NCBI RefSeq assembly: GCF_007830515.1
Contig: NZ_VLKT01000054.1
Location: 1 to 45,568 of the forward strand
Direction: 5' to 3'
DNA length: 45,568 bases
From: Mesorhizobium tianshanense
GTDB lineage: Bacteria; Pseudomonadota; Alphaproteobacteria; Rhizobiales; Rhizobiaceae
Shown here piece after piece: positions 33,297-40,995 of this stretch (within the stretch, counting starts at the first letter, position 1; the number at the start of each line of letters is the position of its first letter). A program made the translations under genes and the position numbers. Under the pieces are notes generated by a model, which worked only from the letters and a program-made list of their open reading frames with translations, searched no databases and was not told the DNA's origin.

Positions 33297-34439
33297 ATGG
33301 CACTTCATCTTTCAGCGGATGCTCCGGCTTCGGTAGCGACGGCGCCACAAAAGTATCTTTTTGGCCCGATCGCCGACTTTTTCCTGCTTGGCGGGAGCGC
33401 GTTTCTGATCTTGCCAATCCTGTTTTTGGTGCCTCTCGAGTACGAAGGTCTTGTGGCGGCAGCAATGCTCTTGCTGGCCCATCTGATAAACCATCCGCAC
33501 TTTGCCCACTCGTATCAGATTTTCTATCGCAATTTTGGGCGGAAGGTGCGCGGGGACGGATATGACAAGAATCTCCAGGTCCGTTACATCTTCGCGGGCA
33601 TTGTCGTCCCGCTGATCATGGGCGGTTTTTTTGCTTACGGTTCAATAGCGGGGAATGCCCGCCTGCTGGGATATGCAGGCAATGCGATGGCCTTTTTTGT
33701 GGGCTGGCACTATGTCAAGCAAGGCTACGGCATGCTGATGGTGGATGCCGTGCTGAAGCGCAAGTTCTTCAATGAACAAGACAAGAAGGTGCTGCTGTTC
33801 AACGGCTATGCCGTATGGCTGTTCGCATGGCTTCAGACAAACGCGGTGATCACCGAAAGGCGATTCTGGGGCTTGGACTACTACACATTTGCCGCCCCCT
33901 CATGGCTCACCAACATTGCCGCATTGGCTGCCGCTGCTTCCACCGCGGCCACGGTTGTGATGTTGGTCAATCGCTGGCGCAAGCATGGCGGCGCGCTACC
34001 GTACAACGGGGTCGTCGCGTATGTCGTGACCCTATATGCCTGGATTCTATTTGTGAAAATAAACCCGCTCTGGCTGCTTGTGGTGCCGGCGCTCCATTCG
34101 TTGCAGTACCTCGCGGTGGTCTGGCGTTACCAGACCAATGTCGAGCGCGACCGTTCAGATGCTGTTAGAGCCCCCGAATTCAAGATCCTGTCCATTGTCG
34201 GCCCGATGTATAGGCTGCGGGTGCTGGGATTCATCATCATTGGCGGAATTCTTGGAATTCTCGGTTTCTGGCTGGTCCCGATCGCGCTGTCTGCTTTGGT
34301 TCCCTATAACAAAGAGGTGCTCGGCTCGTCGCTGTTCCTCTTCATCGCGTGGATATTCATCAACGTGCACCACTACTTTCTGGATAACGTCATGTGGCGA
34401 CGAGGCAATCCAGAGGTGTCGAAATATCTGTTCCGCTAA
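33297..34439 (+). CDS. Histidine-rich multi-pass membrane protein of unknown role
   Basis: A 380-residue protein with about nine membrane segments. Conserved-looking His clusters sit at helix ends: LLAHLINHPHFAHSYQIFYR, FFVGWHYVKQGYGMLM, VPALHSLQYLAVVWRY, and the C-terminal INVHHYFLDNVMWRRGNP. Such His groups in the membrane suggest metal or haem binding, or an oxidase or desaturase-like centre, but I cannot name a family. ATG 33297 follows AGAGGG. It starts 77 bp after cpaA on the same strand; whether it belongs to the pilus operon is unclear. A palindromic repeat lies at its 3' end. Confidence 0.72.
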   Translation: MALHLSADAPASVATAPQKYLFGPIADFFLLGGSAFLILPILFLVPLEYEGLVAAAMLLLAHLINHPHFAHSYQIFYRNFGRKVRGDGYDKNLQVRYIFAGIVVPLIMGGFFAYGSIAGNARLLGYAGNAMAFFVGWHYVKQGYGMLMVDAVLKRKFFNEQDKKVLLFNGYAVWLFAWLQTNAVITERRFWGLDYYTFAAPSWLTNIAALAAAASTAATVVMLVNRWRKHGGALPYNGVVAYVVTLYAWILFVKINPLWLLVVPALHSLQYLAVVWRYQTNVERDRSDAVRAPEFKILSIVGPMYRLRVLGFIIIGGILGILGFWLVPIALSALVPYNKEVLGSSLFLFIAWIFINVHHYFLDNVMWRRGNPEVSKYLFR

Positions 34440-34485
34440 TGCATGTCGCGCAAAACCGCTGCACACTTTTACGCGACAGGCATTA
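34437..34485. repeat. Palindromic intergenic repeat, copy A
   Basis: The ends TAATGC (34437-34442) and GCATTA (34480-34485) enclose TGTCGCG/CGCGACA and AAAA/TTTT arms around a core CCGCTGC. A closely related element with the same core lies at 40232-40280. It sits between two convergent genes and overlaps both stop codons, so it may also act as a bidirectional terminator. Confidence 0.65.
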
Positions 34486-34932
34486 AAAATCGACGCGGGG
34501 CGTGTCCGGTATCTGGTGCTCGAACAGCAGCCAGAAGGGCGATCCCCGGGTTTCGGCATACCAGCGCTCGAAACCCGCCAGAGCCTCGGGGACGTTGCTG
34601 GCGGATTCCTCCTCGTCCGGAGCCCGGAACATCGCCAGCACAACCTGACCGAAACGCGCAATCACCTCCGAACGCGCCTCGCTGTCGGAATTCCAGCCGA
34701 GCCGCGTACGCAGCGTGGCGAAAGCGCTGGCGACGGCTATCTCCTCGATTTCGGCCGATGCCATGGCCCCGGCGATCGCCTGCATGAGATTGAGCCGCCT
34801 GAAGGCGAAGGCGCGCTCTTGTTCGAGCGCCGCGATGCGGACCGCAGCGTCGCGCCGGAAGCTGCCTTCGGCGACCTTGGCGGCCTCGGCCGCCGTCTTG
34901 AGCTCAACGAGAAAGCGGGTTGTCACCGTCAT
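34483..34932 (-). CDS. Unknown 149-residue protein coupled to selB
   Basis: A soluble, largely helical protein starting MTVTTRFLVELKTAAEAAKV, with an Ala/Glu/Arg-rich first half and a C-terminal part GFERWYAETRGSPFWLLFEH. No signal peptide, membrane helix or known motif is seen. Its ATG (34932) lies inside the last codons of the selB reading frame (29-bp overlap) and 17 bp after the end of selC. It therefore ends the selenocysteine operon. A link to selenocysteine metabolism is suggested only by this position. Confidence 0.7.
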   Translation of the reverse strand: MTVTTRFLVELKTAAEAAKVAEGSFRRDAAVRIAALEQERAFAFRRLNLMQAIAGAMASAEIEEIAVASAFATLRTRLGWNSDSEARSEVIARFGQVVLAMFRAPDEEESASNVPEALAGFERWYAETRGSPFWLLFEHQIPDTPRVDF

Positions 34933-37003
34933 CGCGCCTTTGCGAGAGTGGCGGAAGAGAGTGGGAGTCGAACCCACCAAGGACCGGCTCGCGGCCCCTC
35001 CCGGATTTGAAGTCCGGACGCCCCACCGGGGACGATGCTCCTCCAGAAGCTTCCGCTATCGCCGGCTCACTATCGGCCGGTGAGCGAAACAGATCCCGTC
35101 TATGCCTGTTGACGAGCCGCAGGTCGCCGCGCCGCAGCGTGACGCCATGCCTATCGAGAAATTCAAGGATCTGGATGGCAACCTTGCGTCCGCTGCCTGC
35201 ACGATCGCGAAACTGGGCGGCGTTAAACCGCCCGCCCGGCTCGGCCGCCGTCAGATCATCGACGATTTCGACAATCTCGGCCAGTGCCGCGTGCAGGAAG
35301 AAACGATCATGGGCGACTTCGTACACTTTCCCGATGCGGCCGGTCAGTTTCAGGATCCGGCGGATTTCCGTTTCCGGCTTCGCCAACGTACCGGCGATAT
35401 CGCGGACTCTCGGCGGATGATATCGCGTCGAGCCGCCGATGAGTCGCTCGATTTGCAGCCATAGCGCCTCGTCCTGCGGTGTCAGATGGACCTCATGGCC
35501 GGGCAGCCGCACCCAGGCGCCGTCAAGGGCGAGCTTGCCGGCGCGCGCCAGGGTTCGCAGAGCGGCCGCAAACATCGGCGCCGGAAGTCGCGGGTCGAGC
35601 TGAAGGCGCAATCTCTCCATGCCGATGCCCGGCAGATCCGGATTGTCCGCGTGAAAGGTCTTCAAGTTCGCGGCCAGGCCGAGTCTGAATTGCATCCAGC
35701 GCGCCTGCGAGAGAACGAACAGCGTTTTCCTGACGGGAATGCAGACCAGTCCGAGGCTGTCGACCAGTCTCTGCGTTTCGTCGCTGCCGAGCGCCCGGTC
35801 GCGCGCGAAAGCGCCAAGGTCAAGGAAATGGGGCGGCGCGTCGAGCAGTGCAGTGACAGCCGCCTCGGGGTCCAGGACGGCAGATGCTTCGAGCTGGACA
35901 AGCCGTTCCGGCGTGCGGCGCCTCCGGCTCGGCGCCCTCAGATCGATTAGACGTCCGCCGCCGATGGTCCGCTGGGCCGAGGTATCGCGCACCACATAGG
36001 CGTCGCCCGCGGCAGCCGCGATAGGACTGTCCAGCACCAATTGAACGTTGGCGACACCGCCGGGCCTGACCGGCTCGTCACTGAGAAGCACGACCCTTGC
36101 CCCAACCTCGGCCGCGGCGTGGTGGAGGCGTACCGGGAACCACTGGCCGATCGGCTTGGGCTCTCCTGGCAAGACGCGCAGCCTTGCGTCGACCCGGTCC
36201 GTCGGCGCGTGAAGTTCCGGGTCGATTATGACGTCGCCGCGCCGGATTGCCTCCTTGCCGACGCCTTCACCGGCCAGGTTGAGCGCGCAGCGGTCTCCCG
36301 CCCGTCCACGCTCAGCCGGCCGGTTCTGGGCGTGGACGGAGCGGACGCGCGCCGGCAGGCCCGACGGGCTGACGACAATTTGGTCGCCGATACCGACCGA
36401 ACCTGAAAGAACCGTGCCGGTCACGACAGTGCCGGTACCGTGCAGCGTGAAGCATCGGTCGACCGCCAATCTGAATCGTCCAGAGGACGCGCGGCCGGCA
36501 AAGCGCGACGCCTCCTCGAACAAGAAATGCCGCAGATCGTCGATACCGTCACCGCTGACGACCGAGGTGGGGATTATGTCTGCTTCGGCAAGTGCCGTAT
36601 CGGCGAACGCGGCGCGGATATCCGCCTGAACGGCGGCGGATCGTGCGGGGGCCATCAAGTCGGATTTGGTGAGCACGACGGCGCCGTGCTTGATGCCGAG
36701 TAGATCGATGATTGCGAGATGCTCCCGCGTCTGCGGCATGACGCCGTCGTCGGCGGCAATGACCAACAGCACGAAATCGATGCCGCTGGCGCCGGCGAGC
36801 ATCGTATGCACGAAGCGTTCGTGCCCCGGGACATCGATGAAGCCGATGACGTCCCCGCTCGGTGCCGGCAGGTAGGCAAAGCCGAGGTCGATGGTCATGC
36901 CCCGCGTCTTTTCCTCCTGCAGGCGGTCGGTGTCGACGCCGGTCAGCGCGCGCACCAGCGCGGTCTTGCCGTGGTCGACATGACCCGCCGTGCCGACGAT
37001 CAT
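34904..37003 (-). CDS. selB: Selenocysteine-specific elongation factor SelB
   Basis: A 699-residue GTPase that carries Sec-tRNA to the ribosome and binds the SECIS hairpin. The G motifs are intact: GTAGHVDHGKTALVRAL (G1), DVPGHE (G3) and TKSD (G4). EF-Tu-like domains 2-3 follow (GTGTVVTGTVLSG), and the C-terminal half holds the winged-helix repeats that read SECIS. ATG 37003 overlaps the stop of the Sel1-repeat gene (ATGA). The frame does not stop before selC: codons 654-685 are exactly the tRNA-Sec gene, and the frame ends at 34904, beyond it. Normal SelB is about 610-670 residues, so the last 46 residues are an extension specified mainly by tRNA sequence. Confidence 0.95.
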   Translation of the reverse strand: MIVGTAGHVDHGKTALVRALTGVDTDRLQEEKTRGMTIDLGFAYLPAPSGDVIGFIDVPGHERFVHTMLAGASGIDFVLLVIAADDGVMPQTREHLAIIDLLGIKHGAVVLTKSDLMAPARSAAVQADIRAAFADTALAEADIIPTSVVSGDGIDDLRHFLFEEASRFAGRASSGRFRLAVDRCFTLHGTGTVVTGTVLSGSVGIGDQIVVSPSGLPARVRSVHAQNRPAERGRAGDRCALNLAGEGVGKEAIRRGDVIIDPELHAPTDRVDARLRVLPGEPKPIGQWFPVRLHHAAAEVGARVVLLSDEPVRPGGVANVQLVLDSPIAAAAGDAYVVRDTSAQRTIGGGRLIDLRAPSRRRRTPERLVQLEASAVLDPEAAVTALLDAPPHFLDLGAFARDRALGSDETQRLVDSLGLVCIPVRKTLFVLSQARWMQFRLGLAANLKTFHADNPDLPGIGMERLRLQLDPRLPAPMFAAALRTLARAGKLALDGAWVRLPGHEVHLTPQDEALWLQIERLIGGSTRYHPPRVRDIAGTLAKPETEIRRILKLTGRIGKVYEVAHDRFFLHAALAEIVEIVDDLTAAEPGGRFNAAQFRDRAGSGRKVAIQILEFLDRHGVTLRRGDLRLVNRHRRDLFRSPADSEPAIAEASGGASSPVGRPDFKSGRGREPVLGGFDSHSLPPLSQRRDDGDNPLSR
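34949..35044 (-). tRNA. selC: tRNA-Sec (anticodon UCA)
   Basis: A 96-base selenocysteine tRNA including an encoded CCA (34951-34949). It aligns base for base in its first 36 positions with the length of the E. coli tRNA: GGAGGAGCATCG start, long variable arm, anticodon loop CTTCAAA with TCA at 35010-35008, and GGTTCGACTCC T-loop. The acceptor arm pairs over seven of eight positions, one as G-U. It inserts selenocysteine at UGA in fdoG. The whole gene lies in frame inside the selB coding sequence on the same strand. Confidence 0.95.
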
Positions 37004-37806
37004 GATCCGCCCCCTGTCAATGATGCCGCGGTACGACGTTCGGCCTCGACGGTCTCGTCAGGGGTGAGGCGGGCACGCGCGGCCGGCAGATACCGTTCGG
37101 CGAGCGCGCTGCCTGCTGCGTTCGCGCGCAGGAGCCAGGCATATGCCTCGACCGCGTCGGTCGCCACACCCGCACCCAGATGGCAGGCGGCGCCGAGCAT
37201 GGCCTGCCCGTCCGCATCCCCACGCAAGGCGGCGCTGCGCCACCAGCGAACCGCCTCAGTGGGATCGCGCGGCACGCCGAGCGCATTGTGATGAAGCATG
37301 CCGATCCGCGTCATGGCCGACGCTATTCCCTGCTCGGCGGCGGCAGTCGCCCAGCGCCGCGCTTCGGCGGGGTCGGGCTCGACCATATCGCCTTCGAGCA
37401 GCATCCAGCTCAGCATGTCCTGCGCCGGTCCGTCGCCCTGCTCCGCAGCCGCCCGATAGAGCTCGGCTGCGCGGTCGTAGTCCTGCGCGACGCCCTCGCC
37501 GCGGAAATAGAGCGACGCCAGGTTCCGCTGCCCCACCGCGTCGCCGGCTTCGGCGGAGAGCGCCAGCCAGCGGAATGCGAGGTCGCGGTCCCGCTCGACG
37601 CCAAGCCCTTCTGCGAAGCAGGCGCCGATATTGTTCTGCGCACGCGCGACCCCAGCATGAGCCAGCGGCTCCCATATGCCCAAGGCCGCCGCATAGTCAC
37701 CGCGCCTGGCCGCTTCCAAGGCCTCTGCCAGGCGTTCGGCGATCGGCACGTCGGCCGGCCGGGGCACTTCGGCCGGCCGGCGCGCGAGGCTCTCAAACCA
37801 GCGCAT
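37000..37806 (-). CDS. Sel1-repeat (SEL1-like TPR) protein between selA and selB
   Basis: A 268-residue protein made mostly of Sel1-like repeats of about 36 residues (GVARAQNNIGACFAEGLGVE; AVGQRNLASLYFRGEGVAQD; GPAQDMLSWMLLEGDMVEPD; ASAMTRIGMLHHNALGVPRD; ADGQAMLGAACHLGAGVATD). Such repeats mediate protein contacts. It has no signal peptide. ATG 37806 has GGGAGG upstream and overlaps the end of selA by 14 bp, and its stop overlaps the selB start. It is thus wedged, translationally coupled, between two selenocysteine genes. The repeat name is unrelated to selenium, and no function in selenocysteine synthesis is established for this protein. Confidence 0.9.
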   Translation of the reverse strand: MRWFESLARRPAEVPRPADVPIAERLAEALEAARRGDYAAALGIWEPLAHAGVARAQNNIGACFAEGLGVERDRDLAFRWLALSAEAGDAVGQRNLASLYFRGEGVAQDYDRAAELYRAAAEQGDGPAQDMLSWMLLEGDMVEPDPAEARRWATAAAEQGIASAMTRIGMLHHNALGVPRDPTEAVRWWRSAALRGDADGQAMLGAACHLGAGVATDAVEAYAWLLRANAAGSALAERYLPAARARLTPDETVEAERRTAASLTGGGS

Positions 37807-39211
37807 CGGTCCCTCCCGGATCGAAGCCGGCGAGGTTTGCACGGAAGCCCGCTTCGTCTTCGAGACAGCGCAGGTCAAGCACAAGCGCCCGGTTCTCGAT
37901 GCGCCCGATCACCGGAACGCGCAGCCCGCGCAGTGCCGCCGCAAGCGCTTCCAGCGCCTTCCCGCCGCCGGACTTTACCCGCACGACAAGGCCTGCGCTG
38001 GATATCGTCTCAAGCGGCAGGGCGCCCGACCCGACCTGACTGCGGCATTCCACCGTCTCCACCACGAAAGCCTCACCCAGAGCATCGGCAGCCACGGGCG
38101 CTAGGCGCTCCGCCTGGGCTGCGATCTCGGCCGAGGGGCGCGCCAGCAGCCTCAGCGTCGGCAGCCGCGCAGCCAGGCGATCGGGGTCGCGGTAGAGCCT
38201 CAACGTCGCTTCGAGCGCGGCGAGCCGAAGCTTGTCGACCCGGAGCGCCCGCTTCATTGGATTGCGGCCGATCGCGGCGAGCAGAGCTTTGCTGCCGACG
38301 ATGAAGCCGGCCTGGGGGCCGCCGAGCAGCTTGTCGCCGGAGAAGGTGACCAGATCCGCACCGTCGGCGATCGCCTCGCGAACGGTTGGCTCATGCTTGA
38401 GGCCGTAGGCGGCAAGATCGAAAAGTGTGCCGGAGCCGAGGTCGTGGACAAGGGGCACGCTCTGTGCCTTGGCAATGGACGCCAGCTCGCGCGCGCCCAC
38501 CTCAGCCGTGAACCCCTCGACGCGGTAGTTCGAGGTGTGCACCTTGAGGACCAGCCCGGTCTCCTGGCCGATCGCCGCGACATAGTCCTTCGGATGCGTG
38601 CGGTTGGTGGTTCCGACCTCGACCACATTGGCGCCGGCGCGGGCCATGATCTCGGGCATCCTGAACGAGCCGCCGATCTCGATCAACTCGCCGCGCGAGA
38701 CGATCGCCTCGCGGCCGAGCGCCAGCGTGTTGAGGACAAGAAGGACAGCCGCCGCATTGTTGTTGACCACAGTTGCGTCTTCCGCACCCGTCAGTTCGCA
38801 AACGAGCGAACGCAGATGATCGTCCCGCTCGCCGCGCTTGCCCGTGTCGAGATCGAATTCGAGGGCGACCGCTTCGCGCATCGCAGCGCGTACCGCCTCG
38901 ATCGCCTCCTCGGCGAGTGGCGCCCGGCCGAGATTGGTGTGCAGCACAGTGCCGGTCAGGTTGAAGACGGTGCGCAGGGAAGGGCGCTCTTCCATCTTGA
39001 GTTGTTCAACCGCGTCGGCGGCGACATCGCTGGGCTGCGGCACCGCAGCTCCGCTGCGGCAGGCCTCCCGCGCTGCGGCAAGTGCCGCGCGGACAGCCGC
39101 CGTCGCGACTTGCCGGCCAAAGCGCTGGATCGCCGTGGATCCAAGCGGCGTCTTCAATACCTGATCGACCGATGGAAGATCACGCAGGCGACGTGCGGGC
39201 AAAGCGGTCAT
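37793..39211 (-). CDS. selA: L-seryl-tRNA(Sec) selenium transferase SelA
   Basis: A 472-residue PLP enzyme that converts Ser-tRNA-Sec to Sec-tRNA-Sec using selenophosphate. The family motifs include FNLTGTVLHTNLGRAPLAEE (about 83-102), TVVNNNAAAVLLVLNTLA, RGELIEIGGSFRMPEIMARA, and the PLP lysine in FSGDKLLGGPQAG (Lys294). The length is normal. ATG 39211 has GAGGAC upstream and lies 7 bp after the fdhE stop; the longer frame to 39313 runs into fdhE. The selenophosphate donor gene selD is not in this window. Confidence 0.95.
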   Translation of the reverse strand: MTALPARRLRDLPSVDQVLKTPLGSTAIQRFGRQVATAAVRAALAAAREACRSGAAVPQPSDVAADAVEQLKMEERPSLRTVFNLTGTVLHTNLGRAPLAEEAIEAVRAAMREAVALEFDLDTGKRGERDDHLRSLVCELTGAEDATVVNNNAAAVLLVLNTLALGREAIVSRGELIEIGGSFRMPEIMARAGANVVEVGTTNRTHPKDYVAAIGQETGLVLKVHTSNYRVEGFTAEVGARELASIAKAQSVPLVHDLGSGTLFDLAAYGLKHEPTVREAIADGADLVTFSGDKLLGGPQAGFIVGSKALLAAIGRNPMKRALRVDKLRLAALEATLRLYRDPDRLAARLPTLRLLARPSAEIAAQAERLAPVAADALGEAFVVETVECRSQVGSGALPLETISSAGLVVRVKSGGGKALEALAAALRGLRVPVIGRIENRALVLDLRCLEDEAGFRANLAGFDPGGTDALV

Positions 39212-39218
39212 CGCGTCC

Positions 39219-40136
39219 TCAGTAGCCGACAAGGAATGGGTTGAATGATCCGCGGCGGTAGCCGCTCTCGCGCACGAGCAGGTCCAAGCCGAGCGTCGCC
39301 ACGTCGTCGGCAACCGGATCGAGGGCAGGGTCCTTGTGCTGATGCAGGATCTTCACATAGCAGCCGCATGAATCGCAGGTCTCGGCCTTTACAGTGCCGG
39401 GTCCCCCTTCGACTTCCAGATAGCCTATCCCCTTGGTCGAGCCGCACAGGGTGCATTTGATGCGCACATAGTTCCAGAATGTCCCGCAGAGCGAGCATGC
39501 GCAGAACCTTGCCCCGTGGGAGCCATGCCAGCCGACGATCATCGAGGACACTGGCGGCCCACCGCAGACGGGGCATGCGCCGTCACCTACCGGGACCAGC
39601 GTCGAGGCGTCGAGGCAAGCGGCAAGGCGCGCGAAATGAAGCTGCAGCGCCGCCGCGACATAAACATGCTCGGCCAATGCGTCAGCCGCGACCGCATCGG
39701 CGAGCACGTTGTGCACCATGGCATCGCGCACCGGAGGCGCGGCCAGCTTCAGCCGGTCGAGCGCATCCGCCGCGGCCCGAGGCTTCTCGATGGCCGAAGC
39801 CGCCAATATCAGGCGGTCAAGCGTCTCGACGAGCGCCTCGGAGGCGAACCTGTCACGAGCGAGCGGAGGCATCGCGAAGGCGTGCGCCCGTTCGCGCGCC
39901 TCCGTTTCCGGCAGGTCCGGATCGGGCAGGCCGTCCTGTATGCCGTGCTGGACATCGGCGAGAGCAGCGAGGAAGCGGAGATAAGGACCGAGTTCATGGA
40001 TTTCGGCCAGTGCGTTCAGTCTCTGGGCGCGCCGAACGAACAGACGCGTCGGATCGGGCAGACGGACGAAAGGCGGCGCCGAGACTTCACCGATGGCGGT
40101 GGGGTCGATATCCGACGGAGCGATCTGCCTTGGCAT
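39219..40136 (-). CDS. fdhE: Formate dehydrogenase accessory protein FdhE
   Basis: A 305-residue cytoplasmic protein needed to mature the respiratory formate dehydrogenases. Its four CxxC pairs, which bind iron, are all present: CPVCGG, CACSLCG, CTLCGS and CDSCGCY, in the region 190-260. The typical C-terminal DDVATLGLDLLVRESGYRRG follows. The start at 40136 has a GAGGTGA box. The gap to fdoI upstream (154 bp) holds two palindromic repeats, so fdhE and the sel genes may be expressed at a lower level than, or separately from, fdoGHI. Confidence 0.93.
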   Translation of the reverse strand: MPRQIAPSDIDPTAIGEVSAPPFVRLPDPTRLFVRRAQRLNALAEIHELGPYLRFLAALADVQHGIQDGLPDPDLPETEARERAHAFAMPPLARDRFASEALVETLDRLILAASAIEKPRAAADALDRLKLAAPPVRDAMVHNVLADAVAADALAEHVYVAAALQLHFARLAACLDASTLVPVGDGACPVCGGPPVSSMIVGWHGSHGARFCACSLCGTFWNYVRIKCTLCGSTKGIGYLEVEGGPGTVKAETCDSCGCYVKILHQHKDPALDPVADDVATLGLDLLVRESGYRRGSFNPFLVGY

Positions 40137-40176
40137 ATTCACCTCACGAACCACACGGGCCACGTGGTTGGCTGAC

Positions 40177-40218
40177 TAAAGCGCGTCGTGTCTGAAGGGG
40201 CTCATGCGACGCGCTTTA
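40177..40218. repeat. Palindromic repeat with 12-bp arms
   Basis: TAAAGCGCGTCG (40177-40188) and CGACGCGCTTTA (40207-40218) form a perfect inverted repeat around an 18-base loop. Similar GC-rich palindromes are scattered in rhizobial genomes. It lies between fdoI and fdhE and may attenuate transcription or protect the upstream mRNA end. Confidence 0.65.
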
Positions 40219-40231
40219 AATTCGTATTTTC

Positions 40232-40280
40232 ATGTATGTCGTTGTCCCAAAACCGCTGCGCACTTTTGGGCGACATGCAT
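40232..40280. repeat. Palindromic intergenic repeat, copy B
   Basis: ATGTATGTCG (40232-40241) pairs with CGACATGCAT (40271-40280), and CCCAAAA (40246-40252) with TTTTGGG (40264-40270), around the core CCGCTGC. The element shares the core and outer arms with the one at 34437-34485, so the two belong to one repeat family. This copy ends 10 bp after the fdoI stop. Confidence 0.65.
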
Positions 40281-40290
40281 TAGCGCCCGC

Positions 40291-40995
40291 TCATTCGGCG
40301 GGCTTCGATCCCGATCTTCCGCCCGGTTTCGTAACAAGTTCCCGCAACCATTTGCGATGATGCCGCCAGGCCCAGCCGCCCGTCACCGAACCGCGTGTCA
40401 TGGCGGGAATCGTACCTCGCACCCAGAAGGCCGAATAGAAGTGGATGATCCAGACGCCGATTATCGCAACGGCCGCGATGGCATGAATGAGGAGCGCCAC
40501 CCGCTGTTGACCGACCGTCGTGTAGGCGGAGAAATACTGATCCCAGACGACCAGACCACTCGATATCAGGATAACGATCAGGATCGACATTGCCCAGAAT
40601 ACGAACTTCTGGCCAGCGTTGTACTTGCCGACTTCCGGCGCGTTCTCCTCGTGATTGGCCAGCACGTCGCGAAAGCGCGTGAGCCAGGCCCCGTCTTCGC
40701 GCTTCCACAGGTTCGCCTTCCAGAACCGGATGAAAAGCCCGAAGAAGCTGAAGAAGAGAACGACGCCGATCCACGGATGTATGAAGCGCGTGAACTGGCC
40801 ACCACCGAACAGTCCTGACAGAAAGAACAGGCTCGGGTGAAACAGCGCGAGGCCGGACAGGGCAAGCAGGATCAAGCTCGCCGCCGTGATCCAGTGGTTG
40901 ATCCGCGCGCCCACAGTGTACCGGTCCACCGTGACGGGCTTGCCCGGATGAACTACTCTATCGGGTTCGACATCATGCGCTGTCATGGCCGTCAT
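40291..40995 (-). CDS. fdoI: Formate dehydrogenase cytochrome b subunit (gamma)
   Basis: A 234-residue inner-membrane dihaem cytochrome b that passes electrons from the beta subunit to quinone. Four membrane helices are evident, with the haem and quinone-site histidines in RINHWITAASLILLAL, RFIHPWIGVVLFFSFF and LLIHAIAAVAIIGVWIIHFY. The length fits FdnI/FdoI. The start overlaps the beta-subunit end by 23 bp; an ATG three codons in (40986) is equally possible. The C-terminal Arg/Lys tail lies in the cytoplasm. Confidence 0.92.
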   Translation of the reverse strand: MTAMTAHDVEPDRVVHPGKPVTVDRYTVGARINHWITAASLILLALSGLALFHPSLFFLSGLFGGGQFTRFIHPWIGVVLFFSFFGLFIRFWKANLWKREDGAWLTRFRDVLANHEENAPEVGKYNAGQKFVFWAMSILIVILISSGLVVWDQYFSAYTTVGQQRVALLIHAIAAVAIIGVWIIHFYSAFWVRGTIPAMTRGSVTGGWAWRHHRKWLRELVTKPGGRSGSKPAE

